Assembly (NCBI GenBank): GCA_036494575.1
Contig: DASXOE010000092.1
Location: forward strand, 1-64,000
Direction of reading: 5' to 3'
DNA: 64,000 nt
Origin: DASZFV01 sp036494575
GTDB lineage: Bacteria; Myxococcota_A; Polyangia; Fen-1088
Part shown: positions 7,438-15,351 of the stretch, in pieces
Layout of the letters: each line of letters starts with the position of its first letter
Position numbering within the stretch: the stretch's first letter is position 1
The notes under the pieces: model-generated
Database searches by the model: none
What the model saw: only the letters and a program-made list of their open reading frames with translations
What the model was told of the DNA's origin: nothing
Translations under genes and position numbers: made by a program

Positions 7438-8511
7438 ATGAGGAGTCGTGTTGTTGCAGCAGTTGTTGGAATCGGGTTCGCGTGCGTCACGATGCCGGCG
7501 CATGCGCGACATGCCGCTTGGACGCGCGTCGAGAGCCCGGCGTGCACGGCGGCGCACCGGCAGGCGCTCGAGCGCGTTCAAGAGGCACGCCTTCAGGAGG
7601 CGCACGAGCTGTTTGCCACCTGCGCGCGCGCGGCCTGCAGCGAGCTGACGCGCCGCGAGTGCACGGCCCGGCGCACGCGGCTCGAGTCCGACATCCCGTC
7701 GGTGGTCCCGCTCGTGACCGACGGCGCGGGCCAGCCCCGCGTCCTCGTGGAGATGCGCATCGACGGCCGCCTCGTGACGGCGCGCCTCGACGGAAGAGCG
7801 GTCCCGATCGATCCGGGCAAGCACCAGGTCTCGTTCAGCAACGACGACGGCGTGTTCGCGACGCGAACCATCGTGATCGTGCAGGGCGAGCGAAACCGCC
7901 CGATCCGCGTCGTCCTCCGGGCCTTGAAAGCGGACGGCCTGCCGACTGAGGCCCGCGCCACCGAGACGCCGCCAGTCGACGAATCGTCGAGCAGCGCTGA
8001 ATCGTCGAGCAAGGCTGCTAAGGAGACAGCGGCGCCCGACGACGACGCCGCTACCAGCGCGCCATCGGTGGCGCGTCAGCACGCGCTCGACGAGTCCCCC
8101 GCCGCTTCGACGACGCGCGTGGTCTATCGAGAAGGCTCGCGCTCGCCGTTTGCGTACATCCTCGGCGGGCTCGGGGTGGCGGGAGTGGGCGGGTACGTCC
8201 TGCTCAGCACCTGGGGAAGGAAGGACAACGACCTCATCGCTTCGCACTGCGGGATGACCCAAGACTGCCTGCCCGCGAGCATGGCGCACATACGCAAGCT
8301 CTATCTCGAGGCCGACATCTCGGGAGCCGCGGGAGCAGTCGCCCTCGCCGCAGCGACCTGGCTCTTCTTGAGGAAGCCAGTCGTGGAGGAGAGGCCCGCG
8401 GACAACGGTGTCTCGCTCCGATCGAAGTCGAAGCGACGAGTGTCGATCCAGACGCTCGATGTCCGGGCCAGCGCGTCTGGCGCCGCGGCAATGGTCGGAG
8501 GCACCTTTTGA
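7438..8511 (+). CDS. Periplasmic/membrane protein with PEGA-like segment
   Basis: A 357-residue protein with a cleavable signal peptide (cut after about MPAHA). A short cysteine-containing repeat follows, resembling the tetratricopeptide-like counting region of myxobacterial envelope proteins. Residues 100-160 (VLVEMRIDGRLVTARLDG, DPGKHQVSFSND) look like a PEGA or carboxypeptidase-regulatory strand unit. A Ser/Ala-rich linker leads to two hydrophobic segments (YILGGLGVAGVGGYVLL and ISGAAGAVALAAATWLF). This build is common in uncharacterised Sorangium-type proteins. It starts the 7438-11496 operon and overlaps the next gene by four bases. Function unknown. Confidence 0.7.
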   Translation: MRSRVVAAVVGIGFACVTMPAHARHAAWTRVESPACTAAHRQALERVQEARLQEAHELFATCARAACSELTRRECTARRTRLESDIPSVVPLVTDGAGQPRVLVEMRIDGRLVTARLDGRAVPIDPGKHQVSFSNDDGVFATRTIVIVQGERNRPIRVVLRALKADGLPTEARATETPPVDESSSSAESSSKAAKETAAPDDDAATSAPSVARQHALDESPAASTTRVVYREGSRSPFAYILGGLGVAGVGGYVLLSTWGRKDNDLIASHCGMTQDCLPASMAHIRKLYLEADISGAAGAVALAAATWLFLRKPVVEERPADNGVSLRSKSKRRVSIQTLDVRASASGAAAMVGGTF

Positions 8512-9722
8512 GGCGCCGGGCGGCACTGTGTTCGTGCGTCGGGCCTGCGCTGCTCGCGCTCTCCGCGATCGGCTGCGCTCAACCCTTGGACTCCACGGCG
8601 ACGCAGAGATCGGCGAGCACGGCCGACGGAGGGTCGGGAGCTTGCCCGCACCTCGACTATGGGAACGTGCCCAACCAAGGGCCCCAGGCGGGGATTCCCG
8701 CGCAGACCGTGACTCCTGGGATTCTGCTCCCTGGCGGGAGCCTCGCCTGCGATCCGACCACCAACGATCCGTGCGTCCAGACCGGCCTTCAAGCGATGGC
8801 CATCCTCGAGCAAGACTGCAGCAATTGCCACGGCGAACAGGCTGGCGTCGCGAGTGGAGCTCCCCAGTGGAATTTTGTGCTGAACATAGACGAGATGGAG
8901 ACGAGCACGATCGACACGGCTATCAACCCAGACACGAACCAGCCCTGGAGGTTTCTGATCGCGGGCGACCCCGACAATTCGAGGATCTACGCCCGCATCG
9001 CGGCGGGCGCCATGCCGCCAGGCGATCAAAATGGCGAGGCTCCCAAGCCGCGGCCGACGCTGAGCGACGTGTCGGTGCTTCGCCAATGGATCTCGAGCTG
9101 CCTCGGCGGGGGCACCGGTGGGCGGGCGGTCGGCACAGGCGGTCCCGACGCGATGGACGCCGGTGGTGAGGATGCGAAGGGCTCGGCGGCTGGAGCGGCG
9201 GGTGGACGAGCCGCGCCGGATGCCAATGTCCCTGGCGGCGGGGGGGCTGGCGGCTCGGGCGGATCCGGCGTCGTCGTCGACGGAGGTGCGCGCGACGCTG
9301 GCGCGGAGGCGCCCCTGTCGCAGCCTTACGGCGCGGCCAATTGGAGGCCAACGGCGTCGATCTCGGCGGCCGGCACCGCGCCACTGAACGCCTTCGACGG
9401 GTTGATCGCGACGCGTTGGACCACGGGCCAGAATCAAATGGGAAGTGAATCGTTCCTCGTCGACATGGGCGCCATTCTTCCGATCGCGCGGGTCGTTCTA
9501 GACGACACGATGGATCCTCAGGACTTCCCCGTGGCGTATACGCTCGAGGTCTCGACCAACAACAGGACCTTCAGAGTGGTCGCGATGGGCGCGGGCTCAA
9601 CGGTGACCGACATCAGCTTTGCCCAGCTCGCGGCCCGCTACATTCGGATTAGTCAAACCGGTATGACACCCAGTCCGTCGGGCGGTTGGTGGTCCATCGA
9701 CGAGCTCCGAATCTACCCCTGA
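8508..9722 (+). CDS. Lipoprotein with c-type heme site and C-terminal discoidin (F5/8 C) domain
   Basis: A 404-residue lipoprotein. The TTG start (8508-8510) overlaps the upstream TGA as TTGA. The signal peptide ends in LLALSAIGC, so the mature protein is lipidated. A single heme site CSNCH (about residues 104-108) with a likely Met ligand in GAMPPGD marks a small cytochrome c-like domain. A Gly/Ala linker leads to a C-terminal F5/8 type C carbohydrate-binding domain (NAFDGLIATRWTT, FLVDMGAILPIARVVL, YTLEVSTN, RYIRISQTG). This coupling of a heme domain to a sugar-binding module suggests surface redox work near a polysaccharide. It is followed seven bases later by another heme lipoprotein. Confidence 0.8.
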   Translation: MRRRAALCSCVGPALLALSAIGCAQPLDSTATQRSASTADGGSGACPHLDYGNVPNQGPQAGIPAQTVTPGILLPGGSLACDPTTNDPCVQTGLQAMAILEQDCSNCHGEQAGVASGAPQWNFVLNIDEMETSTIDTAINPDTNQPWRFLIAGDPDNSRIYARIAAGAMPPGDQNGEAPKPRPTLSDVSVLRQWISSCLGGGTGGRAVGTGGPDAMDAGGEDAKGSAAGAAGGRAAPDANVPGGGGAGGSGGSGVVVDGGARDAGAEAPLSQPYGAANWRPTASISAAGTAPLNAFDGLIATRWTTGQNQMGSESFLVDMGAILPIARVVLDDTMDPQDFPVAYTLEVSTNNRTFRVVAMGAGSTVTDISFAQLAARYIRISQTGMTPSPSGGWWSIDELRIYP

Positions 9723-9729
9723 GCATCGC

Positions 9730-11496
9730 GTGGCGAAGACGACTGCACACGCACGAGCGCACCTCTGCAGCCGCTGGAGCTGGGCGTTGAGCTACACGCT
9801 CTGCATCATGACCGTCGCGTCGTGCAAGGATCCGACCAAGATCAATGTCGCTTCGACGAATCAACCTGACCCCGCGGGCGCCGAGCTCGAGGACTGCCCC
9901 GCGAGCGCCAATTGGCTGCCTACGACTCCTCAACTGATGCTTTTCAAGCCGAACGCGCACCCCGTCACGGAGTGCGCTTTCTATCGGGGTGGCTGGCAGA
10001 ACTTCTTGATCGCGCTGCAGCCCGACGCCAACGGGCAGCCGGCCCTGCTGTCGTATCCGACGATCGACGAGGTCTTCGACAGCTCTTTGCCGCCCGTCGC
10101 CAAGCGATCTTATCTCGGCGACATCAAGCAAGCGGGCGGCCGCCAGGTCCTCATCGACCAGAACGGCAACGCCGTCTATTACGGCATCCAGGTGAGCCAG
10201 TCATATGTCGACTTCATCGCGCAGAATGATCTGCGAACGCTCGACAAGGTCGTCAACGTCGGAACCGATAAACCGCGGCTCTTCTTCCCCGCCGGCATCG
10301 TGGAGTTCAAGGACGCTTGGCAGGTTTACGACAAGAACAATCCCCCTGCGGACATAGACACCTTCGTCACCGCGGACACCACGATTCCGACGCTCTCCGT
10401 GGATCCGAGCACGGGACTGCTCGTCGAAGACAGAAGCAAACCGATTCCCGCCTCCGTCAGGCTGCTTGCCATCCATGTCGTGTACACGTACCCGGGGCAT
10501 CCGGCGTTCATTTGGGCCAGCTTCGAGCACACCGGCGTGCCTGACGGTCAATCGGATACGGCGGCTACGGACAACTGGCGAGATCTGGCGCCCATTCGTC
10601 AGGACGACAAGATCCCTGATCTTCTCAACGACCCGTCGGAACGAAAGGACTCGACCGTTATCAATGCAGATGGTGTCCATGGAGCCCCGGCCCACGCCTT
10701 CGTTCTCTATCACGCGGGCGTGACGGCGCAGGACGCCAATAGCCCACCGCAGGAAGCCGTGCTCGCGAAGCACTTCAACGCCGCGACGCAAAACTTCGGG
10801 GCCGATCAGGCAACCTCCATTTTTCGGTTGTTTCCCGCCTCGAAATCGAACGACCCGCAGCCGGACGGCGCGATTACGTCCTTGAACAGCAACGTCCAGC
10901 ACATATTCGCGGCCGCCAAAGCCTCCCTTGCCCCCACCGACCGGCGCGGTCACTATCGACTGGTCGGTGCGCAATGGATGGACAAGCCGGAGTTTTTCGG
11001 CCTGGGCGAGACGCTCGAGAACGACGCGACCAGCCCGCTCTTCCAAGATCCGACGTCCGACATATACAAGGCGGCCGACGCGATGGTTGGCCAATCCGCG
11101 GAACGGCAGGCTGCGTTTGATGCAGCGAAGGCGGCGGGCCAAGATCCGCTCGGCGTTGCCAAAACCGACGTAGGCGCGAACGGGTCAGACAGCGTCTTTT
11201 CGATACTCGCGGGCGAGGATCGAATGTCGAGCGCCGCGATGGAATCGTTCACCCAGGACACCGGCGCGTTCCCGAATTGTTTCTCTTGTCACAACACACA
11301 GGATGTCGTCGCGAAGGGCGTCCCTTACGCGCATGACACGAGCCAAAAGATCATCTTGAAGAAGTCGCTCTTGAACGTGAGCCACATTTTCTCGCAGTTC
11401 GTGCTCGACGAGTGTCCGGACTCCGCGCCAGCGGTCTCAATGTCGTGTCCGCAGTGTCAGGACACGCCGCGCCCGAAGCAGTGCACCTTGCCGTAG
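9730..11496 (+). CDS. Secreted lipoprotein with one C-terminal heme-binding site
   Basis: A 588-residue protein from GTG 9730. Its hydrophobic segment ends in CIMTVASC, so lipidation at that cysteine is likely. Most of the chain (CAFYRGGWQNFLIALQPDANGQPALLSYP, VVYTYPGHPAFIWASFEHTG, HAFVLYHAGVTAQ) matches no family I recognise. Near the end, AFPNCFSCHN carries a CxxCH heme site, so the protein is probably a monoheme cytochrome c-type protein. It lies seven bases after the discoidin lipoprotein, so the two are co-transcribed. They may act together in extracytoplasmic electron transfer or oxidation of a surface substrate (inference). Confidence 0.7.
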   Translation: MAKTTAHARAHLCSRWSWALSYTLCIMTVASCKDPTKINVASTNQPDPAGAELEDCPASANWLPTTPQLMLFKPNAHPVTECAFYRGGWQNFLIALQPDANGQPALLSYPTIDEVFDSSLPPVAKRSYLGDIKQAGGRQVLIDQNGNAVYYGIQVSQSYVDFIAQNDLRTLDKVVNVGTDKPRLFFPAGIVEFKDAWQVYDKNNPPADIDTFVTADTTIPTLSVDPSTGLLVEDRSKPIPASVRLLAIHVVYTYPGHPAFIWASFEHTGVPDGQSDTAATDNWRDLAPIRQDDKIPDLLNDPSERKDSTVINADGVHGAPAHAFVLYHAGVTAQDANSPPQEAVLAKHFNAATQNFGADQATSIFRLFPASKSNDPQPDGAITSLNSNVQHIFAAAKASLAPTDRRGHYRLVGAQWMDKPEFFGLGETLENDATSPLFQDPTSDIYKAADAMVGQSAERQAAFDAAKAAGQDPLGVAKTDVGANGSDSVFSILAGEDRMSSAAMESFTQDTGAFPNCFSCHNTQDVVAKGVPYAHDTSQKIILKKSLLNVSHIFSQFVLDECPDSAPAVSMSCPQCQDTPRPKQCTLP

Positions 11497-11526
11497 GCCT
11501 GCGGTGGCGCCGCTGCGATACGCGCG

Positions 11527-11557
11527 TCGGTATCGCCACGAACGACGACGATACCGA
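11527..11557. terminator. Perfect 9-bp inverted repeat, terminator-like
   Basis: TCGGTATCG (11527-11535) and CGATACCGA (11549-11557) form a perfect 9-bp stem around a 13-base loop, 30 bases after the stop of the 9730 gene. There is no downstream T run, so intrinsic termination is only possible, not shown. It may instead protect the 3' end of the mRNA. Confidence 0.4.
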
Positions 11558-11726
11558 TCGTGGGTATCGACGGCGAGCGTGGCGTCGCCATACGGGCATC
11601 GCGCGGGTGAGCGGTCCGGGTAACCTGCACCGTCCAGCGTTGGTCCTGACCTTGCACGGTGGCGACGCGATTGAGGGTAGCGCTCGAGGGTTCTATTGAT
11701 CATTGCATTGCGTGGAGGAGGTTCGA

Positions 11727-12539
11727 ATGAACGTGCGCGCGCGGTTGGTTGTGGTCGCATTGTCACTTCTGGGCGGAATCTGGGCCGTGGACTGTGGGGG
11801 AGGCGACGAGCCGACCAAGGTGCCGGTCTACACTGCGGGAAATGGCGGCACGCAGTCGGGCGCAGCGGGTGAGTCAAGCACGGCCGGTTCGAGTGCGACC
11901 GGCACGGCGGGCGCGGCCGGTGAACATGGCGAGGCGGGAAGGACAGGCGAAGCGGGCAGCGCCGAGGCAGGGACCACGGGCGCGGCGGGACGCGACGCCG
12001 GCAGCTCAGGCGAGGCGGGCAAGGGCACGACGGGCGCCGCGGGCAATGGCGCCACGGGAGCCGCCGGCAGCCACACCACGGGCGAGGCCGGCACGACGGG
12101 CGCGGCGGGCAGTGGCACGACCGGCGCGGCCGGCGTCGGCAATCCAGGCTCCGCCGGGAGCGGCACGACGGGCGCCGCGGGCAAAGGCGTGGGGGGGGCA
12201 GGTGGCACGACCGGAGGGGCTGGCAGCGGCGGTGGCGCGACGCGCGCTGAGGTGCAGGCCATCCTCAACTCCAACTGCATCGTCTGCCATGGCACGTCGG
12301 GGGGAATGAGCCTGGCCGACGTCTCGGGCATCGTGGGCGTTGCCTCGAGCGAGTGCGGCGCGAAGATGCGCGTCAGTGCCGGAGCGCCGACGACGAGCTA
12401 CATCGTCGACAAGCTGATGGGCGCTTCGCAGATGACGGGCGGCTGCTTCTCAGGGATGCGGATGCCGCGCGGACGGCGGGCGCTCTCGGCCGCGAACATC
12501 GCGACGATCGTGTCCTGGATCCGCGCGGGCGCGAACTAG
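11727..12539 (+). CDS. Cytochrome c-like lipoprotein with long Gly/Ala/Thr linker
   Basis: A 270-residue lipoprotein. ATG 11727 is chosen because a clear GGAGGAGG ribosome binding site precedes it, whereas the upstream in-frame ATG at 11703 has none. The signal peptide ends GIWAVDC. About 140 residues of low-complexity linker (repeated GTTGAAG and GAAG units) hold a compact C-terminal domain away from the membrane. That domain has a heme site NCIVCH and the late ligand segment RMPRGRRALS, as in small monoheme cytochromes. It converges with the NHL lipoprotein gene at 12570. It is similar in style to the other heme lipoproteins of this window, so a shared electron path in the periplasm is possible. 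Confidence 0.8.
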   Translation: MNVRARLVVVALSLLGGIWAVDCGGGDEPTKVPVYTAGNGGTQSGAAGESSTAGSSATGTAGAAGEHGEAGRTGEAGSAEAGTTGAAGRDAGSSGEAGKGTTGAAGNGATGAAGSHTTGEAGTTGAAGSGTTGAAGVGNPGSAGSGTTGAAGKGVGGAGGTTGGAGSGGGATRAEVQAILNSNCIVCHGTSGGMSLADVSGIVGVASSECGAKMRVSAGAPTTSYIVDKLMGASQMTGGCFSGMRMPRGRRALSAANIATIVSWIRAGAN

Positions 12540-12569
12540 GGTCGAGACGCGTCTGCGCTGTTTCGGGCG

Positions 12570-13751
12570 TCAATAAACGCCTGGGCGCGCGAGGCGGACG
12601 CGGTAGAGCTTCGAGACCGCGGAGATGTAGAGCGTCTTCGCGTCGGCGTCGGCGAAGGCGCATTCAGACACGCGGTCGCCAGGTCCGAGGCCGGGCAACG
12701 TGATCACGCCCCAGAGATTGCCCGAGCGCGGATCGAAGACCTGAACGCCCGCCACAGTGCCGACGTAAAGGTTTCCGTCCAGGTCGACGCACATTCCGTC
12801 CGGCGTCGATTCGGTCATGGCGACGACCGTGCGCATCCCGGTGAGCCCGCTCGGCTGGACGTCGAACGCACGGATGAGACGCTGGACGTTGTAGCCGACG
12901 TAGAGGACCTCCTTCCTCGGCGAGAGCGTGATTCCGTTCAGACCCGTGTCGACGCCCGTGTCGGTGGGCAGCGCGTACGAGAGCGCCCCTTGCGGGTCGA
13001 CTCGAAGGAGCTGATGGGCGACGCCCGTATCTGAAAAAACGAGCGACCCGTCGGGGAGCGCCGCGATGTCGTTTGGATTCTGGATGGCGAGGCCTCGATA
13101 GTCCTTGATCGCATCAGACCACGTGCCGTCATCTCCCCTGCGCGTGACGGCGCCCTTGACTTGACACTGCATGGCTCCGCATTCGGCCGTGACGAGGTGA
13201 CCGGTGGAATCCAAGTCGAGCGCGTTGGCGCCGTTGCTCATCATGCGGAATGGATCGAATTGGCTCGGCGGGGTCAGCATGTAGATCGTCACTCCGTAGG
13301 GATCCGAAAGAAGGTACGACGAAAGAGCCGGCACCCATCGCGCGCCTTCGACGAAGTCAAAGCCGCCGCGCACGAGCTCGACGGTGCCCATGCCCTCGAG
13401 CGGCGACGTATGCGGCGCGTCCTCGGGCGCTTCGGCGGGCCCGTCCGCCGCGTCGGCGCTCGGCGCCGGCCGATCGGGGGTTTCGGCTGCAGTGCCGGTC
13501 CCTCCCTCGGCTGCGTCCACGGGCGCGGGCGGCCCGCCTCCGGCCGGCCCACCCTCGGGGCCGCCGTGCATCGGTGAGGAGCCGTCCGCCGCGCCGGTTC
13601 CCGACGACGGGCGCGCAGGCGCGTCATTGCAGCTCGCGGCCTGCGCGGCGAATACGATCACCAGCACCTCGATCAATCGGGAGACGTCTTTCAGCCCGCC
13701 CTGCGCGCCGCGCTGGCGCAACGTGAGAGGACCGTCGCTGAGCTTGCCCAA
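12570..13751 (-). CDS. NHL/SMP-30-type beta-propeller lipoprotein
   Basis: About 393 residues if the TTG at 13751 is used. The likely signal peptide (LIEVLVIVFAAQAASC) then begins around residue 25, so a shorter start near 13690 is possible. A Pro/Gly/Ala-rich linker follows the lipobox cysteine. The propeller covers about residues 110-390, with the repeats FVEGARWVPALSSYLLSDP, GLAIQNPNDIAALPDGSLVFSDTG, NGITLSPRKEVLYVGY, and DGMCVDLDGNLYVGT typical of SMP-30/gluconolactonase proteins. These often hydrolyse lactones or bind sugars with a calcium ion. No substrate can be told. The pseudogene at 6697-7020 is from the same superfamily. Confidence 0.82.
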   Translation of the reverse strand: MGKLSDGPLTLRQRGAQGGLKDVSRLIEVLVIVFAAQAASCNDAPARPSSGTGAADGSSPMHGGPEGGPAGGGPPAPVDAAEGGTGTAAETPDRPAPSADAADGPAEAPEDAPHTSPLEGMGTVELVRGGFDFVEGARWVPALSSYLLSDPYGVTIYMLTPPSQFDPFRMMSNGANALDLDSTGHLVTAECGAMQCQVKGAVTRRGDDGTWSDAIKDYRGLAIQNPNDIAALPDGSLVFSDTGVAHQLLRVDPQGALSYALPTDTGVDTGLNGITLSPRKEVLYVGYNVQRLIRAFDVQPSGLTGMRTVVAMTESTPDGMCVDLDGNLYVGTVAGVQVFDPRSGNLWGVITLPGLGPGDRVSECAFADADAKTLYISAVSKLYRVRLARPGVY

Positions 13752-13819
13752 GGATCACCAATACACTAGGGATGCTGTCCTTCGCCAGCGCTGGCCCCTC
13801 CCGACGGCACAAGATGCGG

Positions 13820-15109
13820 TCAGTCGCCCGCCAACGAGCGCCACAGCTCGCCAAGCTCAGGGTCCGAGAGCGCGAGCCGCAGCTCGACGATCGAGGTGGC
13901 GCGATCGACGGAGGCGTTCTCGAGGACCCTGATCCAAGGCGCGAGCTCCCGCCCCGCGGCCAGCGCGCGCTGCCGAAGGCGCGGCAAGGCCGATGCCCAC
14001 CTTTGCGCCGGAATCTCACCGGACAAGGAAGCGCGCACCACGATCGAGGGCTCGCCCGGGCTCTGTACGACGACGCTGATCGCGTGGGGCGCCTCGTTGG
14101 AGCCGAGCGAGAGGGCTTGCCGCGCCCATGGCTCGTTCAAGTCCACGCCGCTCACGATCGCGAGATCGTCAGCGCCGAGCGCCTCGCCCTGGGCGTCCAG
14201 GCGCAGGCGCAAGGACAGGCCATCGAAGGCGATCGCGGGCGGCTCGGCATCGCCACCTGCGTCGCGCGCGGCAGCGGGCTGCGCCGACGCGGCGGTCAGC
14301 AGCGAACCGTAGGCGCGCGGCGCCACGACGACCAGCCCGGGCGCGGCCATCATCACCAAGCGGGTGTCGTCTTCGGCGGCCGTGGAGCCGTCCGAGCCGA
14401 ACTCATCGGTTCGCGCCCGGCGCTCGGCGATCGGATGCCCGTCCTCTACGCGCCAAGCCAGCCGCTGACCGGCGGCCTCTGCGCCGCGATTCAGGGCCGC
14501 GCGCATGTCGTCCTCGGCGAGATGATGACGCGCGGCCAGGAACGTCGACGCGGGCGAGCGCGGGTCGGGCGTCGCGATCACGAGGGTGTCGAAGGCATCG
14601 TAGAGATCGAGCTCGGTGCCCCGCAGAAGGTCGCTCATTCCTGGCACGCGCACGATGAGATCGCGCGCCGCCTGCGCGAACGGCGTGGCTTTCAGGCGAT
14701 CGAGCCTGATGAAGAGCGTCAGTCGTGACCCCTCGGGACCGAAGCCCACGAGCTGCGTGACCTCTGCGGGGACGTCCGATCGTTCCGGCGGAGTCTTCGG
14801 GCCGCTCTTCGCGGGCGCTTCTTCGCTCTCGCGCGGGTGAGCCCGCGGCGCGGAGCGCGGACGCGGGGGCGCGCGCGGCGGAACCCGTGAGCGATTCTCG
14901 TGGTCGCGCGCCGCTCTCGAGGACGCGCGATCGAGCTCCGCGCCCACCGTGGGCGCTCCGGCGAGGATCGTGACCTCGACCGGACCGCTCGTGGGCGCGC
15001 GGCGGAGCGTGACGGCGAGCGGCACCGCGTGAAGCGCCACCGACACGAGGACGCCCGCGCCCCAAATCCATCGTTGCTTGTGACGCCAATGAAATATTCG
15101 AGGCGTCAC
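13820..15109 (-). CDS. Inner-membrane anchored protein of unknown function
   Basis: A 429-residue protein if GTG 15109 is used (AGGA lies seven bases upstream). ATG 15139 would add ten residues. The N-terminus has a basic stretch followed by one membrane segment (WIWGAGVLVSVALHAVPLAVTL), then a proline/arginine-rich linker, the layout of TonB or AgmX-type proteins that reach into the periplasm. The remainder is a mixed alpha/beta domain (LTLFIRLDRLKATPFAQAARDLI, YDAFDTLVIATPDP, LVVVAPRAYGSLL) not recognised beyond its resemblance to uncharacterised myxobacterial proteins. It is divergent from the large beta-helix gene, sharing a 240-base promoter region. Confidence 0.65.
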   Translation of the reverse strand: MTPRIFHWRHKQRWIWGAGVLVSVALHAVPLAVTLRRAPTSGPVEVTILAGAPTVGAELDRASSRAARDHENRSRVPPRAPPRPRSAPRAHPRESEEAPAKSGPKTPPERSDVPAEVTQLVGFGPEGSRLTLFIRLDRLKATPFAQAARDLIVRVPGMSDLLRGTELDLYDAFDTLVIATPDPRSPASTFLAARHHLAEDDMRAALNRGAEAAGQRLAWRVEDGHPIAERRARTDEFGSDGSTAAEDDTRLVMMAAPGLVVVAPRAYGSLLTAASAQPAAARDAGGDAEPPAIAFDGLSLRLRLDAQGEALGADDLAIVSGVDLNEPWARQALSLGSNEAPHAISVVVQSPGEPSIVVRASLSGEIPAQRWASALPRLRQRALAAGRELAPWIRVLENASVDRATSIVELRLALSDPELGELWRSLAGD

Positions 15110-15351
15110 GCGTTCATCCTGTCGCGCGTCGGTATGCATTCTGTTCACATTTCGGAGCGACAAAACGCCGCACCTCTTCGGGGCGACATTCCAATGCGAC
15201 AAATCGCCGCAACGCTTTCGAAAAAATACCATTGCACGTCGACTTCGCTTGCCACGGTTGTTTTCCGATCGCAGTATGCACACCACGTCGCTGTCGTTCA
15301 ATCCGGTTCCAAACGAAGTTTGGGCCCAACGCCAAAGGTTGCGAGGTCGCA
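15110..15351. promoter_or_regulatory. Divergent promoter region
   Basis: This gap separates the start of the anchored protein (15109, minus) from that of the large beta-helix protein (15352, plus). It is somewhat richer in A/T than its flanks. The stretch contains palindrome-like pieces around 15160-15240 (CGACAAAACGCCGCACC, CGACAAATCGCCGCAACG), a loose direct repeat that may be an operator. No standard promoter pair stood out. Confidence 0.3.
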
